This document shows positions 38,387 to 48,613 of a stretch of DNA of 48,669 nucleotides, piece by piece. The stretch is from contig NW_014013593.1 of the NCBI RefSeq assembly GCF_000611645.1, positions 1 to 48,669 on the forward strand, in the 5' to 3' direction. Made by a program: the position numbers and the translations under genes. Origin of the DNA: Monoraphidium neglectum. Lineage: Eukaryota; Chlorophyta; Chlorophyceae; Sphaeropleales; Selenastraceae. Positions within the stretch are counted from its first letter, which is position 1; every line of letters begins with the position of its first letter. The notes under the pieces were generated by a model. It was not told the DNA's origin, searched no databases, and saw only the letters and a list, made by a program, of their open reading frames with translations.

Positions 38387-38877
38387 ATGGCAGACTATCA
38401 CACGGTCTACAAGGGCCCTGAGGGCGAGACAACGCAGTGGCAGGACATCCAACGGCGGCTGGGCAACCTGCCGGCCAAGGCGCTGGTATGGAAGCCGGAT
38501 GCATACGCGCCAGAGGCGGAGGCGCCGAGCGGGGCGGCCAAGATCAGGGAGAAGGACGCGGATGAGCTGTCAGATCTAGAGGATGACTTTTCCGATGACC
38601 GCGCTTTGGAGGAGTACAGGTGGGGGCGGGTGCAGCCGTGCACGTGGCCCGTGCTTGCGGGCGCGTGGACTGCGGAGCTGGCTGCAGGGAGAGACGTGTT
38701 GCCACGCGCCTCCTTACTGTGCACACATGCCTGGACTTGAGTATATTGACTCACATAAGCATGTCAACAAGACACAGCTTTCGAGAGATACAACATCCCA
38801 CGGTGCACCACCCCCCAAAACACACGCCCAGACACACACTCTCACACAAACTCGCACTCACACACCAACACTCCCTC

Positions 38878-38911
<34 letters not shown>

Positions 38912-39489
38912 CGCACACTGCGTCGCCCCCCTCCCACCCCAGGCAGCGCCGCATCCGCGAGATTCGCGAGGCAGCCGCCCGCCCCCGCTTCGGCACCCTC
39001 GACGAAATTTCCGGCAGCGAGTTCGTCCAAAAAGTCACCGAGGCGTCCCGCGCCTACTGGGTCGTCGTGCTGCTCTACAAGTCCAGCAGCGCCGGCTGCG
39101 GGCTCATGGAGGGCGCGCTGCAGGACCTCGCGCGGCGGCACCCCGCGACGCGCTTCCTGAAGATCGTGTCGACGAGCTGCATACCGAACTACCCGGACCA
39201 GAACCTGCCGACGGTGCTGGTCTACCACGGCGGTGGCTGCAAAAAGCACATCATTGGCTTGCAGGCGTTCGGCGGGCCGCGGACGACGCCGGAGCAGGTG
39301 GCGCTCACGCTGAATCAGCTCGGGCCGGTGTGCGGCGGCGGCGAGGAGGGGCCCGGCGACGAGGGCGGCGCGGGCGGCAGCGGCGCGGCGGCGGCGGCGG
39401 AGCGGGCGGTCAAGGGGCTCGTGCAGCGGCTCGTGGAGCAGCGGGAGCAGGCGGCCGCTGACGAGGACGAGAGCAGTGACTTTGACTGA
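38387..39489 (+). CDS. Phosducin-like protein (PhLP2/PDCL3 type), thioredoxin fold
   Basis: Cytosolic co-chaperone family that works with the CCT chaperonin in folding of actin, tubulin and related clients. Two exons: 38387-38619 and 38943-39489, 259 residues. It starts MADYHTVYKGPEGETTQWQD, followed by IQRRLGNLPAK, the helix typical of the PDCL3 group. An acidic SDLEDDFSDD lies at about 63-72 and REIREAAARPRFGTLDEISG follows the splice. The thioredoxin-like core contains WVVVLLYKSSSAGC, RFLKIVSTSCIPNYPDQNLP (nearly universal in this subfamily) and VLVYHGGGCKKHIIGLQAFG. The core lacks a CxxC redox motif, as in the family. The C-terminus is Gly/Ala/Glu-rich and ends in DEDESSDFD, an acidic tail also seen in homologues. 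It is divergent from the NhaD gene and convergent with the LisH gene. Confidence 0.92.
38817..38910. repeat. (CA)n microsatellite in the phosducin-like intron
   Basis: CA/CT tract, purest at 38880-38903, within the single intron 38620-38942, close to the acceptor site. Confidence 0.9.
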
Positions 39490-39790
39490 TGTTGACATGT
39501 TGCGTCGCTCTGGGTGTCTTTGCTTGCAGTCTCCAAACGTGCTTTCTTGACCTCAACCGTGTTACCGAGGGAGAGCACGACCAACGCCTTGAAACAGACA
39601 GCGGCAGTCTTGACTGCCAAGTGGCCGCGGGATCGATGCTGCATTGCAGTGCCGAGGGAAGGCAAACCAATGGTGGACAAAGCTCGAGGCAATGGAATGC
39701 ATACAAAATTGCGAAGGAATTCTTGAGTCCTCTGATGCAGTGCTATTCCGGCAAGCCGCTGCTGCCAGGTGACCGGCTGCTGCCACCAGC
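39490..39790. other. Convergent intergenic region, phosducin-like and LisH genes
   Basis: 301 bases between two facing stop codons. No TGTAA seen on either strand; nothing else recognised. Confidence 0.5.
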
Positions 39791-42589
39791 CTACTCGCCG
39801 TGGCGCGGCCGCTGCCGCGGCCCGGGGCCGCCGCTGTCCCCATCATCGGCGCGGCGCTTTGCAGCCGCCCTTCCACCACCCCACCCGCCGCCGCTGCGGC
39901 CGCCGCCGTCGCCGCCATCCGCCTGCCGCGGCGCCGGGCGTGGCCGTTCGTCGGCCCGCTTGGGGCCCAGCCGGGGCTCTTCCTTAGGCGGCGGCGGGAA
40001 CTCGATCCTGTCACCGCCCCTTGGAGCGCCCCCGCCGCCGCCGCCGCCGTGGTCGCCGATGCGGTCATGCTCCCGCCCGCCGCCGCCAGCGCCCCTGCCA
40101 GGGAGCCCGCGCCAATCCCGATGCGCCTCGTCGCCCCTGCCGCCGTCGCTCGGCGGCGCGTCCCTGCGGGGCTGCACCCTATCCGCTGGACGCGTCCCCT
40201 CGTCCCGCGCCCTCCCCTGCTGGCCGCCGCCGCCTGCCGGCTCGCCGACGGCGCGCGAAGAGCGCTCCCCAAGGTGTGGCGCGGGTGGCTTGTGCTGCTG
40301 AGAAGACGCGGACGGCTCAGGCACGCGGGGCCCGAGGACGAAGCCGCCGCTGTGACCCTTGGGCGAAGGCGACGCCGGCCCGCTGCCGCCACCGCGCCCG
40401 CCCCTGCCCCAGCTGCCGCCGCCGCCGCGCTGCGAAGCGCTGCGGGCGCTCTCCGGGCGCTCACGCTCGCTTCTGCGCCCCGCGTGGGCATTCGCATCGC
40501 CTGCCGCCATCCGCTCGTATGGTCGCTCGTAGTTGCGGCTCTGCACCTGCTGCTGCTGCCGCTGTTGCGGCTGCTGCTGCCGCTCGCGGCTTCTGTCCCT
40601 GCCACCGTCCTGCAGCCTGTCCCGTGTGCCGCTGCCGCCTCCGCCACCACCAGCGCCGCCGCGGCGTTCGCGGTCGCTGCTCACCTCGCGAGGCCGCTCG
40701 GGCGCCCCTTGCGGCTTGGGGTGGCGCCCCGGCGTCGTCGAACGCCCCCTCCCAGCGCCGCCGCCGCCGCGGTCAGGGTCCGCGCTGGCGTTGCTGCCGG
40801 CCCGGCGCGGCCCTAGCTGCGGCGAGATGCTGCGCCTGCGGCCGTGCCCGCCCTCGGAGTCGCGCTTACGGTCGCGGCCGCCCCGCGGAGGGCTGCGCCA
40901 CACCAGCCGCCGCTTGTCACCGCCGTCGCCGCCGCCCTCGTCCTCCCGCCGTTGGTCGCGCTTCTCATCGCCACCAGTGCCAGCGCCCTCAGCTGCCCTC
41001 CGCGGGCTGCCCTCCCGCCGCTCCGGCTTTTCCTCTGACGTGGCTCGCGACAGCTGCTGCCCTTCCTTGTGCCCCTCCTCCCGTCCTTCTTCCTCACTTA
41101 CTGCCTGCTCATCTGGCTGCTGCTGCCGCTCCTCCTCATGCTCCTCCTCGTCTCCCTCCTCTTCCAAGTCCTCCTTGCCATCAACCTCCTCATCCATCTC
41201 ATCCCCAAAGTCGAGCAGCGGCTCCCCAACGCAGGAGGGCGCGATTGATGGCTGGCGTCCCAGAGAAAGAGCGGGGGCGGCGCGCCGGCTGCCCTCGCCG
41301 CCGTTGGCCCCTGGCGTCGCGCCGGCGCCGCTCGCGCGCCGCTGCCGCCGCGCTGACTCCGGCGGATGCTCCCGGGCCTCGCCGCCCTCCGCTGCGCCAA
41401 CCGCCGTTGAAGCTTTCTCACGGGCATGCTCTTCCTCCTTTGCACCCGCCTGCTCGTGCTGCTGCTGCTGCTGACGGTGACGCTGTTGCTGTTGCTGATG
41501 TGGCTGTACCTGCTCCTCCTCATCCTGCCGCTGCTGCTGCTGCCTCTCGGCATCCTCCTCCGTCCGCTCATTTCCCCGCCGCCAATCCAAGCGGCCGCCA
41601 GCCGCTTCTCTGCCCGCTGACTCCCCGCGGCCACCTTCTCCACCGTTTTTGTGGCCCTCATCGCGGCCCTGCAGCCGCCAGAGGGCCCGCGGCTGGATCG
41701 AATCCGCAGGACCGCCCTGTGGCACTGCGCCTGGGTGTGCATGAGGGGAGGGGCCAGCCGGATCAATGTGCAGTCAACGGTCACTGCGCGACAGTATAGC
41801 GTCCACCTCACGCAGGGGCTGAAAAGGTTCACCGCAGAGCGCATGGCATGCTGCCGTAGCGCTGCCTGTGTGCATGGGCGCGTGCACACACGGCTCGAGC
41901 GCATGTGCATGAAGGGGGGGCGGCGCACAAGGATCGACCGCAAGTGCATGGGCACGTGCACCACGCCTCGAGAACATGTGCTTTGGCGTGTGAGCGCACA
42001 CCGTTCGAGCACTCACCATCAGAGGCGAGTTGGCCGTTGCCGATCACTCCAGGCGCTTCGTGACGACTGCCGCCCTCCAGCCTGGCCAGGACGCAGGAGA
42101 CGTGCTGCTGCAAGGTGTCCTGCCGGTGCCGACGAGGGGCGGTTAGGGGCTGTTGGGGGCCAAGTCATGGACGCACGCGGCCGCCAGCTTATACGCCGTG
42201 AGTAACGCGCATCCGCGGCGCTGCTACAACCGCCGCCATCAGCCTTTGCATGCGATGGGTTCCTGGCAGGCTCCGCGGCTGGTGAATGCTCAGGGTCGTC
42301 GCTTAGGTTGCGCCTGCAGGAGGTGGCGGCTCACCGCTGGCATGTCGCCGCAATCCAGGCCGCCCTCCAGGCCAAGTTGGGCTGCCTCCCGCACGAACAC
42401 GCTGGCTGTCGCCTGAAAGCCCTCTCGGAGGAGATACTGGTGTAAAACGCCACGGATCTGGGGCCCATCATAGACGGGCAGCAGCACGCGCAGCAGCGGC
42501 CCCGCAGAGAGAGCCGCTGGCGCGCCGGCGCCGCCGCGTGCGGCGCCGCCGTCTTGCCCACCACCCCCATCACCATCTGCTGGTCTCAT
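39791..42589 (-). CDS. LisH-domain protein with long acidic, Gln- and Arg/Gly-rich disordered tail
   Basis: Three minus-strand exons in phase: 42589-42335, 42119-42017 and 41730-39791, giving 765 residues. The ATG at 42589 (MRPADGDGGG) is the only in-frame start after a stop. Residues about 45-70 (IRGVLHQYLLREGFQATASV and FVREAAQLG) match the LisH dimerisation helix. A helical segment, DTLQQHVSCVLARLEGG, follows. The single huge last exon codes low-complexity sequence in blocks: Gln-rich (QQQQRQDEEEQVQPHQQQQQ), a possible short conserved block VGEPLLDFGDEMDEEVDGKE, strongly acidic, then Arg/Ser/Gly-rich with RGG, RDRSRERQ and RRRSISPQ, ending KRRADDGDSGGPGPRQRPRH. RS/RGG character hints at RNA binding or nuclear function; that is inference. 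LisH occurs in many unrelated proteins, so I give no name. The acceptor before 42119 could instead be one Gln-rich triplet block further on. Confidence 0.72.
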
Positions 42590-42959
42590 ATAGAAGCCAA
42601 TTGACCGTCCGTGGCTCTTCAAGGAGGCGGTCACCGCGGACACAACGACGGCTTGCAACGGTGTGAGCTACAGCGAAGATCAGCACCGAGCTATTGCTCC
42701 CGCAAATATTGAACGGTAAAGAGAGGCCGAGAGGACAAAACCAGAACGATCTGCTGGCTTGCCACCCGCGTGGCGGTGTACAGAAGAGGCTTACTTTCGA
42801 AGGCTTACTGTATACCCCATCACGTCGCAGATAATCAACTAAGTACAGGCAATACCGGTAAGGTATTCAGCCAGCCCAGCAATCGAGTTTGGATCATACC
42901 GTGCTACCGTATGCCCATGCTGACTACACCACGTAAGGTTGCCTGTTTGCACCGCGGAC
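42590..42959. promoter_or_regulatory. Divergent promoter, LisH (-) and lumen-targeted protein (+)
   Basis: 370 bases between two start codons, more AT-rich than the flanking exons. No element identified with confidence. Confidence 0.45.
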
Positions 42960-43808
42960 ATGATCTGTAGGCCAATCATACGACAATGTGCGTGGCAACA
43001 TGGTCGAGGAGACAGCGGCAGGTTGGCTGGGGCACGTTGCAGCAGTGTGCAGCGTATCCTGCAGACCCACGCAGCAGCACCCACTGGCGCAGCCACCTCG
43101 AGGGGCCAACGAAGAGTAAGGAGTGACACTGTCAATGCCCTTGGACGCAGCAGCAGCAGCAGTAGCAGCAAGTTGGACGGCCGTGGCGGCCGAGGAGGTG
43201 CCTTCCAGTCAATCTGTGCATGTGCCATTGCAGCGCTCGTGCTGGTGCTGAGCCCCGCCGCACCGCCGCCAGCGGCCGCCACGGCGGACACGGGGGACAC
43301 GTTTGAGAACGTGCCGGGCCGTCTAGGCGCCGCCGGCGCGGACGCCGAGCGGCAGCAGCCCCTCAGCCGGCTGATGGCTGGCAGCAACAAGAAGGCGATT
43401 GAGGGCTGCACGCGCAAGTGCGTGCCGACGTGCGTGCGAGGCGGCGACGGTGAGCGGCAGGGGCGGCGGCCCCGCGAGGCGCCACGGCGTCGCCTGCTGG
43501 GTTCATTTGCCTTCACAGCGTAGCAGGGGGTGTCGGTATAGGCACTCTAGGCTGAAAATCCTGTCACCCTCATCAGTCTCCCCTGCTCCCTTGTTGTTAC
43601 CTCTGACCGCCGCGGCAACCGGCTCTCCCCAGGCGCGCCCGGCCTCGGACCGCTCAGCGTCCGCAGGGAGCCTGGGGGCGTGGTGTTCAAGGAGTCATAC
43701 CGGTCCCGCGGGTACTGCCTGTCAGAGTGCGCCAACGTGTGCGCGCTGACAGTCAACGGGCAGCAGGCGGCAAAGGGCGGCGGCGCGGCTGGGGCAGCGC
43801 CACGGTGA
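42960..43808 (+). CDS. Conserved photosynthetic-lineage protein with bipartite (lumen-type) targeting and Cys motifs
   Basis: Two exons, 42960-43449 and 43633-43808, 221 residues. The start ATG at 42960 (MICRPIIRQCAW) begins an Arg/Ser-rich stretch with GRSSSSSSS, then a hydrophobic segment (ICACAIAALVLVLSPAA) and an AxA-type site (PPPAAATA before DTGDTFENVP). This is what thylakoid-lumen precursors look like. The mature part has NKKAIEGCTRKCVPTCVRGG, then GAPGLGPLSVRR, VVFKESYRSRGYCLSECANV and CALTVNG. I recall the CTRKCVPTC(I/V)RGG and YCL.EC...C pattern from plant chloroplast proteins without a settled function. Five or six conserved Cys suggest disulfides or metal binding. The intron phase (1) agrees. 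Lumen location is an inference from the presequence. Confidence 0.75.
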
Positions 43809-44024
43809 CGCCATGCGGCGGCCCAGCAGCGTGTTTGGCTCTTGCGCTTGCAGTTTGTGACGAGCTTGTGCCCCGTTTTGCAAGTGAAACGTGTTGGTGA
43901 ACTGTTGCCCCTTGTTATCGCTGCTGCGCACAACGCCTGCACAAGAGGTCCGAAGCAACGCTGCTGGAAAGCCTTCTGCGATTTGAATCCGCTGTGCACG
44001 CCTTGGCGGATCCCCGCTGTCTTG

Positions 44025-44029
44025 TGTAA
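44025..44029 (+). terminator. TGTAA poly(A) signal of the lumen-type gene
   Basis: TGTAA about 217 bases after the stop codon at 43808. Confidence 0.6.
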
Positions 44030-44063
44030 CCAGTAACTCATGTTGCTATGGGTTGTGCGGTGG

Positions 44064-44068
44064 TTACA
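44064..44068 (-). terminator. TGTAA poly(A) signal, minus strand, eS19 gene
   Basis: TTACA on the plus strand, about 200 bases past the eS19 stop codon, 34 bases from the opposing signal. Confidence 0.6.
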
Positions 44069-44267
44069 CCATGGGTCGCACACAATCAGCAAAGCCACCG
44101 ATAGCCGCGATGCCGCTGCCAGCAGGCGTGCCGGAAGGGGCGCCCGGCCCGCTGCTCTAGCGCCGGTGCGCCCCGCCTCGCACGCTCTGCCGCGCGCGAA
44201 ACACCCGCGTCCACCCAGCACCGCCCGCCGCCAGGCCGGTCGTGCCTGGGCTGCCACTGTCCGCTGC

Positions 44268-46061
44268 CTACTCGGCGGCAACGGGGGCGGCGGCGACGGC
44301 GAAGCCCAGGGTGGGCATCCGCACAGTCACGCGGCCGGCAATCAGGTCCATGTCCTTCTGGCCCGCAGGGGTGATGCGGCGGCCGCCCTTGGCGCCTGCG
44401 TGCGGGACGGGCGGGTGAGGGGGGACTGACGTAAGCGGCTGCAGCTGCGGCGAACTTGGTGCGCGAACCGCGTCATGGAGCTTGCGCGACATGCGAGCAT
44501 GGCGCTCAGGCACTCCGACGCCCCTCCTCGCTGTATCAAGAGACGCGCCATTCCAGCTACCCTTGAAGCAGCCAACACCACATTGCAGCCACCGAATTGC
44601 AGCCGCCACTGCCGTCCTGAGCGGCCACCGCCGCCACCCTTGCCCCCTGTTTCCCATCCCAACACCCCACAACACACACGCACACACACATGCGCGCGCG
44701 CGCACCGGTGTGCTTCTCCATGAAGCCCACGGTCTCCAGCTGCTTGATGATGTGGCGGATGAGGCCACCGCTGGCCTTCTTGAAGTGCTCGGGCTTCACG
44801 CCGCGGGTCTTGTTGCGGCCGCCAAACTTGATGCGCAGCTGGCCCACGCCGAGGCCCTGGCGCACGTAGATCTGGCGCGCGATGGCGGCTGGGGGATTGT
44901 GCGGCGGGGGCAGGCAGAGCGGTGGGGTGAGGCGATGTGAAGGGCGCAAGCTGGGTGCATTGAACGGTGAGGTGCAGGCTGCGCGCCGGCTTGCGGCAAC
45001 TCGAGTCACATGCTCGCAGCGCTGCTGGCGTCAATGAATCATGTACCCGACTTGCTTTGTATGCTGCAACGTCAGCGGGCAGCTGGCGCTCGCTGGTATC
45101 AGCTCAAACTGCGAAGCAGCGAGCGGCTCACACCACCACGACAGTACATTTGGCTAAGGCCAGCTGCCGCTGCATCCAACGCACAAGGCCTGTCCAACAT
45201 GCCACACTGCCGTTGGCGGATGCAGCTGCTGCGCCCTTCACAATCGCTGGTCCTACCGATAGCTGCTGGTAATGCGCCAACGGGGCTGCTGAATGTGCCG
45301 CAGCACTCTGGTGCAGCAGCCCCGCCTCTGTCCACATATGGTGCCACAGCCCAGCTGCTGGTCGCGACTGCCATGTACTGCGCACACGCCAGCGTATCAC
45401 CGCTCGCCGCTTATCACGGTGTGTGACATGCACCGTCCCAGTGCTGCTGGGGCGCGCGCGAGCCGCCGTTGCCCTTGCAGTCCTGCCAGCGCTCCTTCCT
45501 CCGCAACCGGCCCCTCACCAGCGCGGATGTAGTACCAGTCCCGGTCCAAGGGCGGCAGCTCCTTGAAGCAGGCGGTCTTCACCACATCGACCCAGTCAGG
45601 GATCTGCAGCTGCGCATTGCGAACAGCAGCGGCGCAGCGCGGCCGGCGCATGAGCATGGTGCAGACATCGCCGAGCAGCATGCCGACGGGCGGTCAGGCT
45701 CGTAAAGGGCTCGTTACGGACGCCAAGTGCCCGAGAGGACCGTGAGGACGCCGGGTACCAAGCCAGCGATGGCTGTCTGCAATCTGTGGCTCGGTTCTGG
45801 CCCTGCACGCCTCCAGCACGCCGCAACTAGCGATCTGCATCTGCTCGCTGGTATACGGTGCCTGCTTCGTGGCCCTTTGTAGCAAGCCGCCTCCCCCCGC
45901 CCTGGTTGCTGCTGCTCCGCCCGCCCACCACCCGTCTCGTACAAAAGCTGCTGCCTCTGGCTACTAACCTTGTCTGTGCTCTTCAAGTGAGCGGCGTACG
46001 CCTTGATGAAGTCCTCGGCGGGGACCTCCTTCACGGCCTGAGGCTGCACCTCGCGAGACAT
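44268..46061 (-). CDS. RPS19: 40S ribosomal protein S19 (eS19)
   Basis: Component of the small cytosolic ribosomal subunit, also needed for 18S rRNA maturation. Minus-strand exons: 46061-45969, 45609-45519, 44888-44706 and 44395-44268, giving 164 residues. It starts MSREVQPQAVKEVPAEDFIK and continues AYAAHLKSTDK, IPDWVDVVKTACFKELPPLD, RDWYYIRAAAIARQIYVRQG and GVGQLRIKFGGRNKTRGVKP. Then come EHFKKASGGLIRHIIKQLE and GRRITPAGQKDMDLIAGRV. All are signature blocks of eS19 over its full length. The C-terminus is slightly extended by an Ala/Val-rich piece (VAAAPVAAE). Intron phases 0, 1, 1 agree. It is head-to-head with the DRC2 gene, 385 bases apart. Confidence 0.97.
44662..44705. repeat. CA/CG simple repeat in an eS19 intron
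   Basis: ACACACGCACACACACATGCGCGCG tract at the donor side of intron 44396-44705 (minus-strand gene). Confidence 0.75.
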
Positions 46062-46446
46062 GTTTGCTTGCGCTGCCTTGCACGGGCACACGCTACTACT
46101 GCTGCGTGCAGTCGCGCTGGGGAGAGGGCGGGGGAGGCGACCGCGGGGGCCTATGTTGCACACACTCACTCAGCAGCAGTGCCTCTAGGACTTCGTGGCT
46201 AAACGATCACCGATGCGTGACAAGCCGATGTTATTAATGCATTGTTATGAGTTAACACCATTTTTAAACAGTCTACGCACACGTCAAGGCCGTTCCGTGC
46301 GAAGTCCACGCTCAAAACGCAACGGCCAGAGCCCATCGGACTTCGCATAACAACGATACATTGAGGGGTATCAGTTGCTTTGACTGGCATCAGGTGCCCA
46401 CACCTGACACAGCCTCTTTCCGGACGTTTCAATCTCCCTGAGCACG
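46062..46446. promoter_or_regulatory. Divergent promoter, RPS19 (-) and DRC2 (+)
   Basis: 385 bases between start codons. The middle (46220-46270, ATGTTATTAATGCATTGTTATG) is AT-rich compared with its flanks and is the best candidate core region. Confidence 0.5.
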
Positions 46447-48560
46447 ATGGCGAAAAAGAAGGCCTCTGGCAAGGTGCGTGCTGGCGTGGTGCTTTTATGG
46501 ATGCCGTTGCAGTGAGGTCGCACATACGTGCTCCTGCTGAGCGGTCCGTGATGGGGCGTGCCAGCGGTGCAGCGGCAGGTGCGCCCACTCTGTTACGGGG
46601 GGTAATCCGCATGACAAGCAGACTCGTCGCTTTCCGGGGCTGTAGGGAGGCAAGGCGGAGACGGCAGAGGAGCGCGCTGCGCGGCTGGAGATGGAGTCCC
46701 TGGCATCAGAGGAGCGCCAGCGGCGCGAAGCGGTGCGCCCTGAGAGCGGGCGGGTAGGGAGGTCCCGCCGACCTGCAGGGAGAGATGCAAGCCGCAGGGA
46801 CTTGGCGCAGAAAGAAAAGCAGGCCTGAAAATGATGATTTACAGCGACTTGCGCGCGCACGTGACCCCGAGCCGAGCCAGGCTCCCAGGCGTGGTGCCCC
46901 CTTGCCCCCGCTTTGCAGGAGATCACCCGTGTCGCGCTGCGGCAGCGCCAGGAGCGCGAGCAGCGGTACGCGCACATCAACGGCATCAAGATACACAACC
47001 AGTGGCGCAAGATAATGCGGCTGTCAAAGGCGCGCGCGGGGTGGGGCGCTGCAGCAGTGCAGCTGCACGGTGGCCCGGCACGAGCGGCGACGCCCGGCGC
47101 GCACACAATTCGCGCCAATTCACCTGCGTGTGAATGTATAAACTTTCCTATTGCGCACAAACTACTGCATCAGGTGGAGGAGCTGCGCAAGCATATTGAG
47201 GTGCTGAGCCAAAACCACGAGCGGGAGGTCGACAGGAAGGACGCACTGGTGCAGGTGGGCCGCCACAGAATTCAAACACCCGGTCGTCTCCGAAGGGGCA
47301 GAACGGCGCCGCGGCCGCCTCAGCCTTTCAAAGCGGCCGCTCGTCGCAATACCTCTGGGCGCGTCCGGGCGCGGCTGCGGCGCCGAGGAGCGGCTGCTGG
47401 CTCTTGGGGCCTGCTGCTCCTGGGCACCGGTGGAGCGTGCGTCAGCGCTCGGTTGCTGACCAGCAGGGTTGACTGACCTGGTGCCGGTCGCCACAGCACG
47501 TTTTCCATAAAAACCAAACCATAAAAACCATAAAAACCAAACCTCATCATTCCATATTTTACATAATACCGCACACCTCATCGGGCCATGATTTTTTGTC
47601 ATCTGCGCCGCCAGATGCTCGACCATGACCTTGAGGAGGCCGAGGAGCAGTACCAGCAGGCGGTACGCGCCCACTTAGTCACCATGGACCAGGTGCGGTC
47701 ACGCTGTCTCTGTGGGTACCAGTGAGCTTGACCGGGGCAGTTGTGAGCAGCGGCCGGCGGCTAGGCGGAATCGCAAGCCCTCTGCAACAAAATGTGCGCA
47801 GCTGCCAAACGAGGGACGTACGGAATGGGCTGCCACTCTTGGGGGGGAGAAAGGTCACTGCCCGCGCACCGCACTGCCTGGCCTGTGGACGGGCTGCGCG
47901 GCGTTGGTGCAGCAGCAGTGTCAGCGGCCGCCCCTCCATGCCCCTGCCCGTCCTCGCGCCCCCTGCCGCTGGCTGGAGCAGCTTCTGGGCCTGCAGCACG
48001 CGCGCATGGCAGCGCTGGACCAGCGGTACGCGGAGGGGCTTAGGGCGCTGCAGGAGGAGTTTGAGCGGTGAGGCGAGGCGCGGTGATTAGCGTGGTCTGA
48101 TCTGTCCGGCGCTACTGGGTCTGAACATGGGCACGATCTGTACTGGGCGCGAGAAGGAGGATCGGGGCCGGAGGGCGGCGCGGACGTAGGGGGCGCGGCC
48201 GCAGCAGCGTCTGGAGTGCTGGCCGCGCGCGCTGAGAGCCGAGCCCCGGATCCCGCGCGCCGCAGGGAGCGCGTGGCAGCGACGGCGGGCCACGCGCGGC
48301 AGCGCAAGGAGATGCAGGATGTGGGGTCCGCGATGGCGACAGGGTTTACAGAGGCGGAGGCGGAGGCGCGCCAGGAGTACGAGTCCGCCAGGTGGGCTCG
48401 ACGGCACAGCCTGGGATTGAGGAGGCCTGCGAGCTCGTCGGCACAGCCTGGGATTGAGGAGGCCTGCGAAATCGCTAGTAAGCGCGCGAATGCGTGCCAA
48501 CACATGTGCCAGCACAAGCACATGTACGTGCGGCACGGCCGCATGCACGACGCGCGCACG

Positions 48561-48613
<53 letters not shown>

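Larger units (their letters stand above)
43809..44267. other. Convergent intergenic region, lumen-type protein and eS19
   Basis: 459 bases between facing stop codons. It carries poly(A) signals for both genes close together (44025-44029 on plus, 44064-44068 on minus). Nothing else recognised. Confidence 0.6.

Noticed and set aside
40021..41799. 592-codon open frame on the plus strand, and a 338-codon one at 39800-40816
   Set aside because: They are antisense to the LisH exon. Low-complexity GC-rich coding DNA leaves other frames open. The Pro/Arg/Ala composition and lack of any domain or splice support mark them as shadows.
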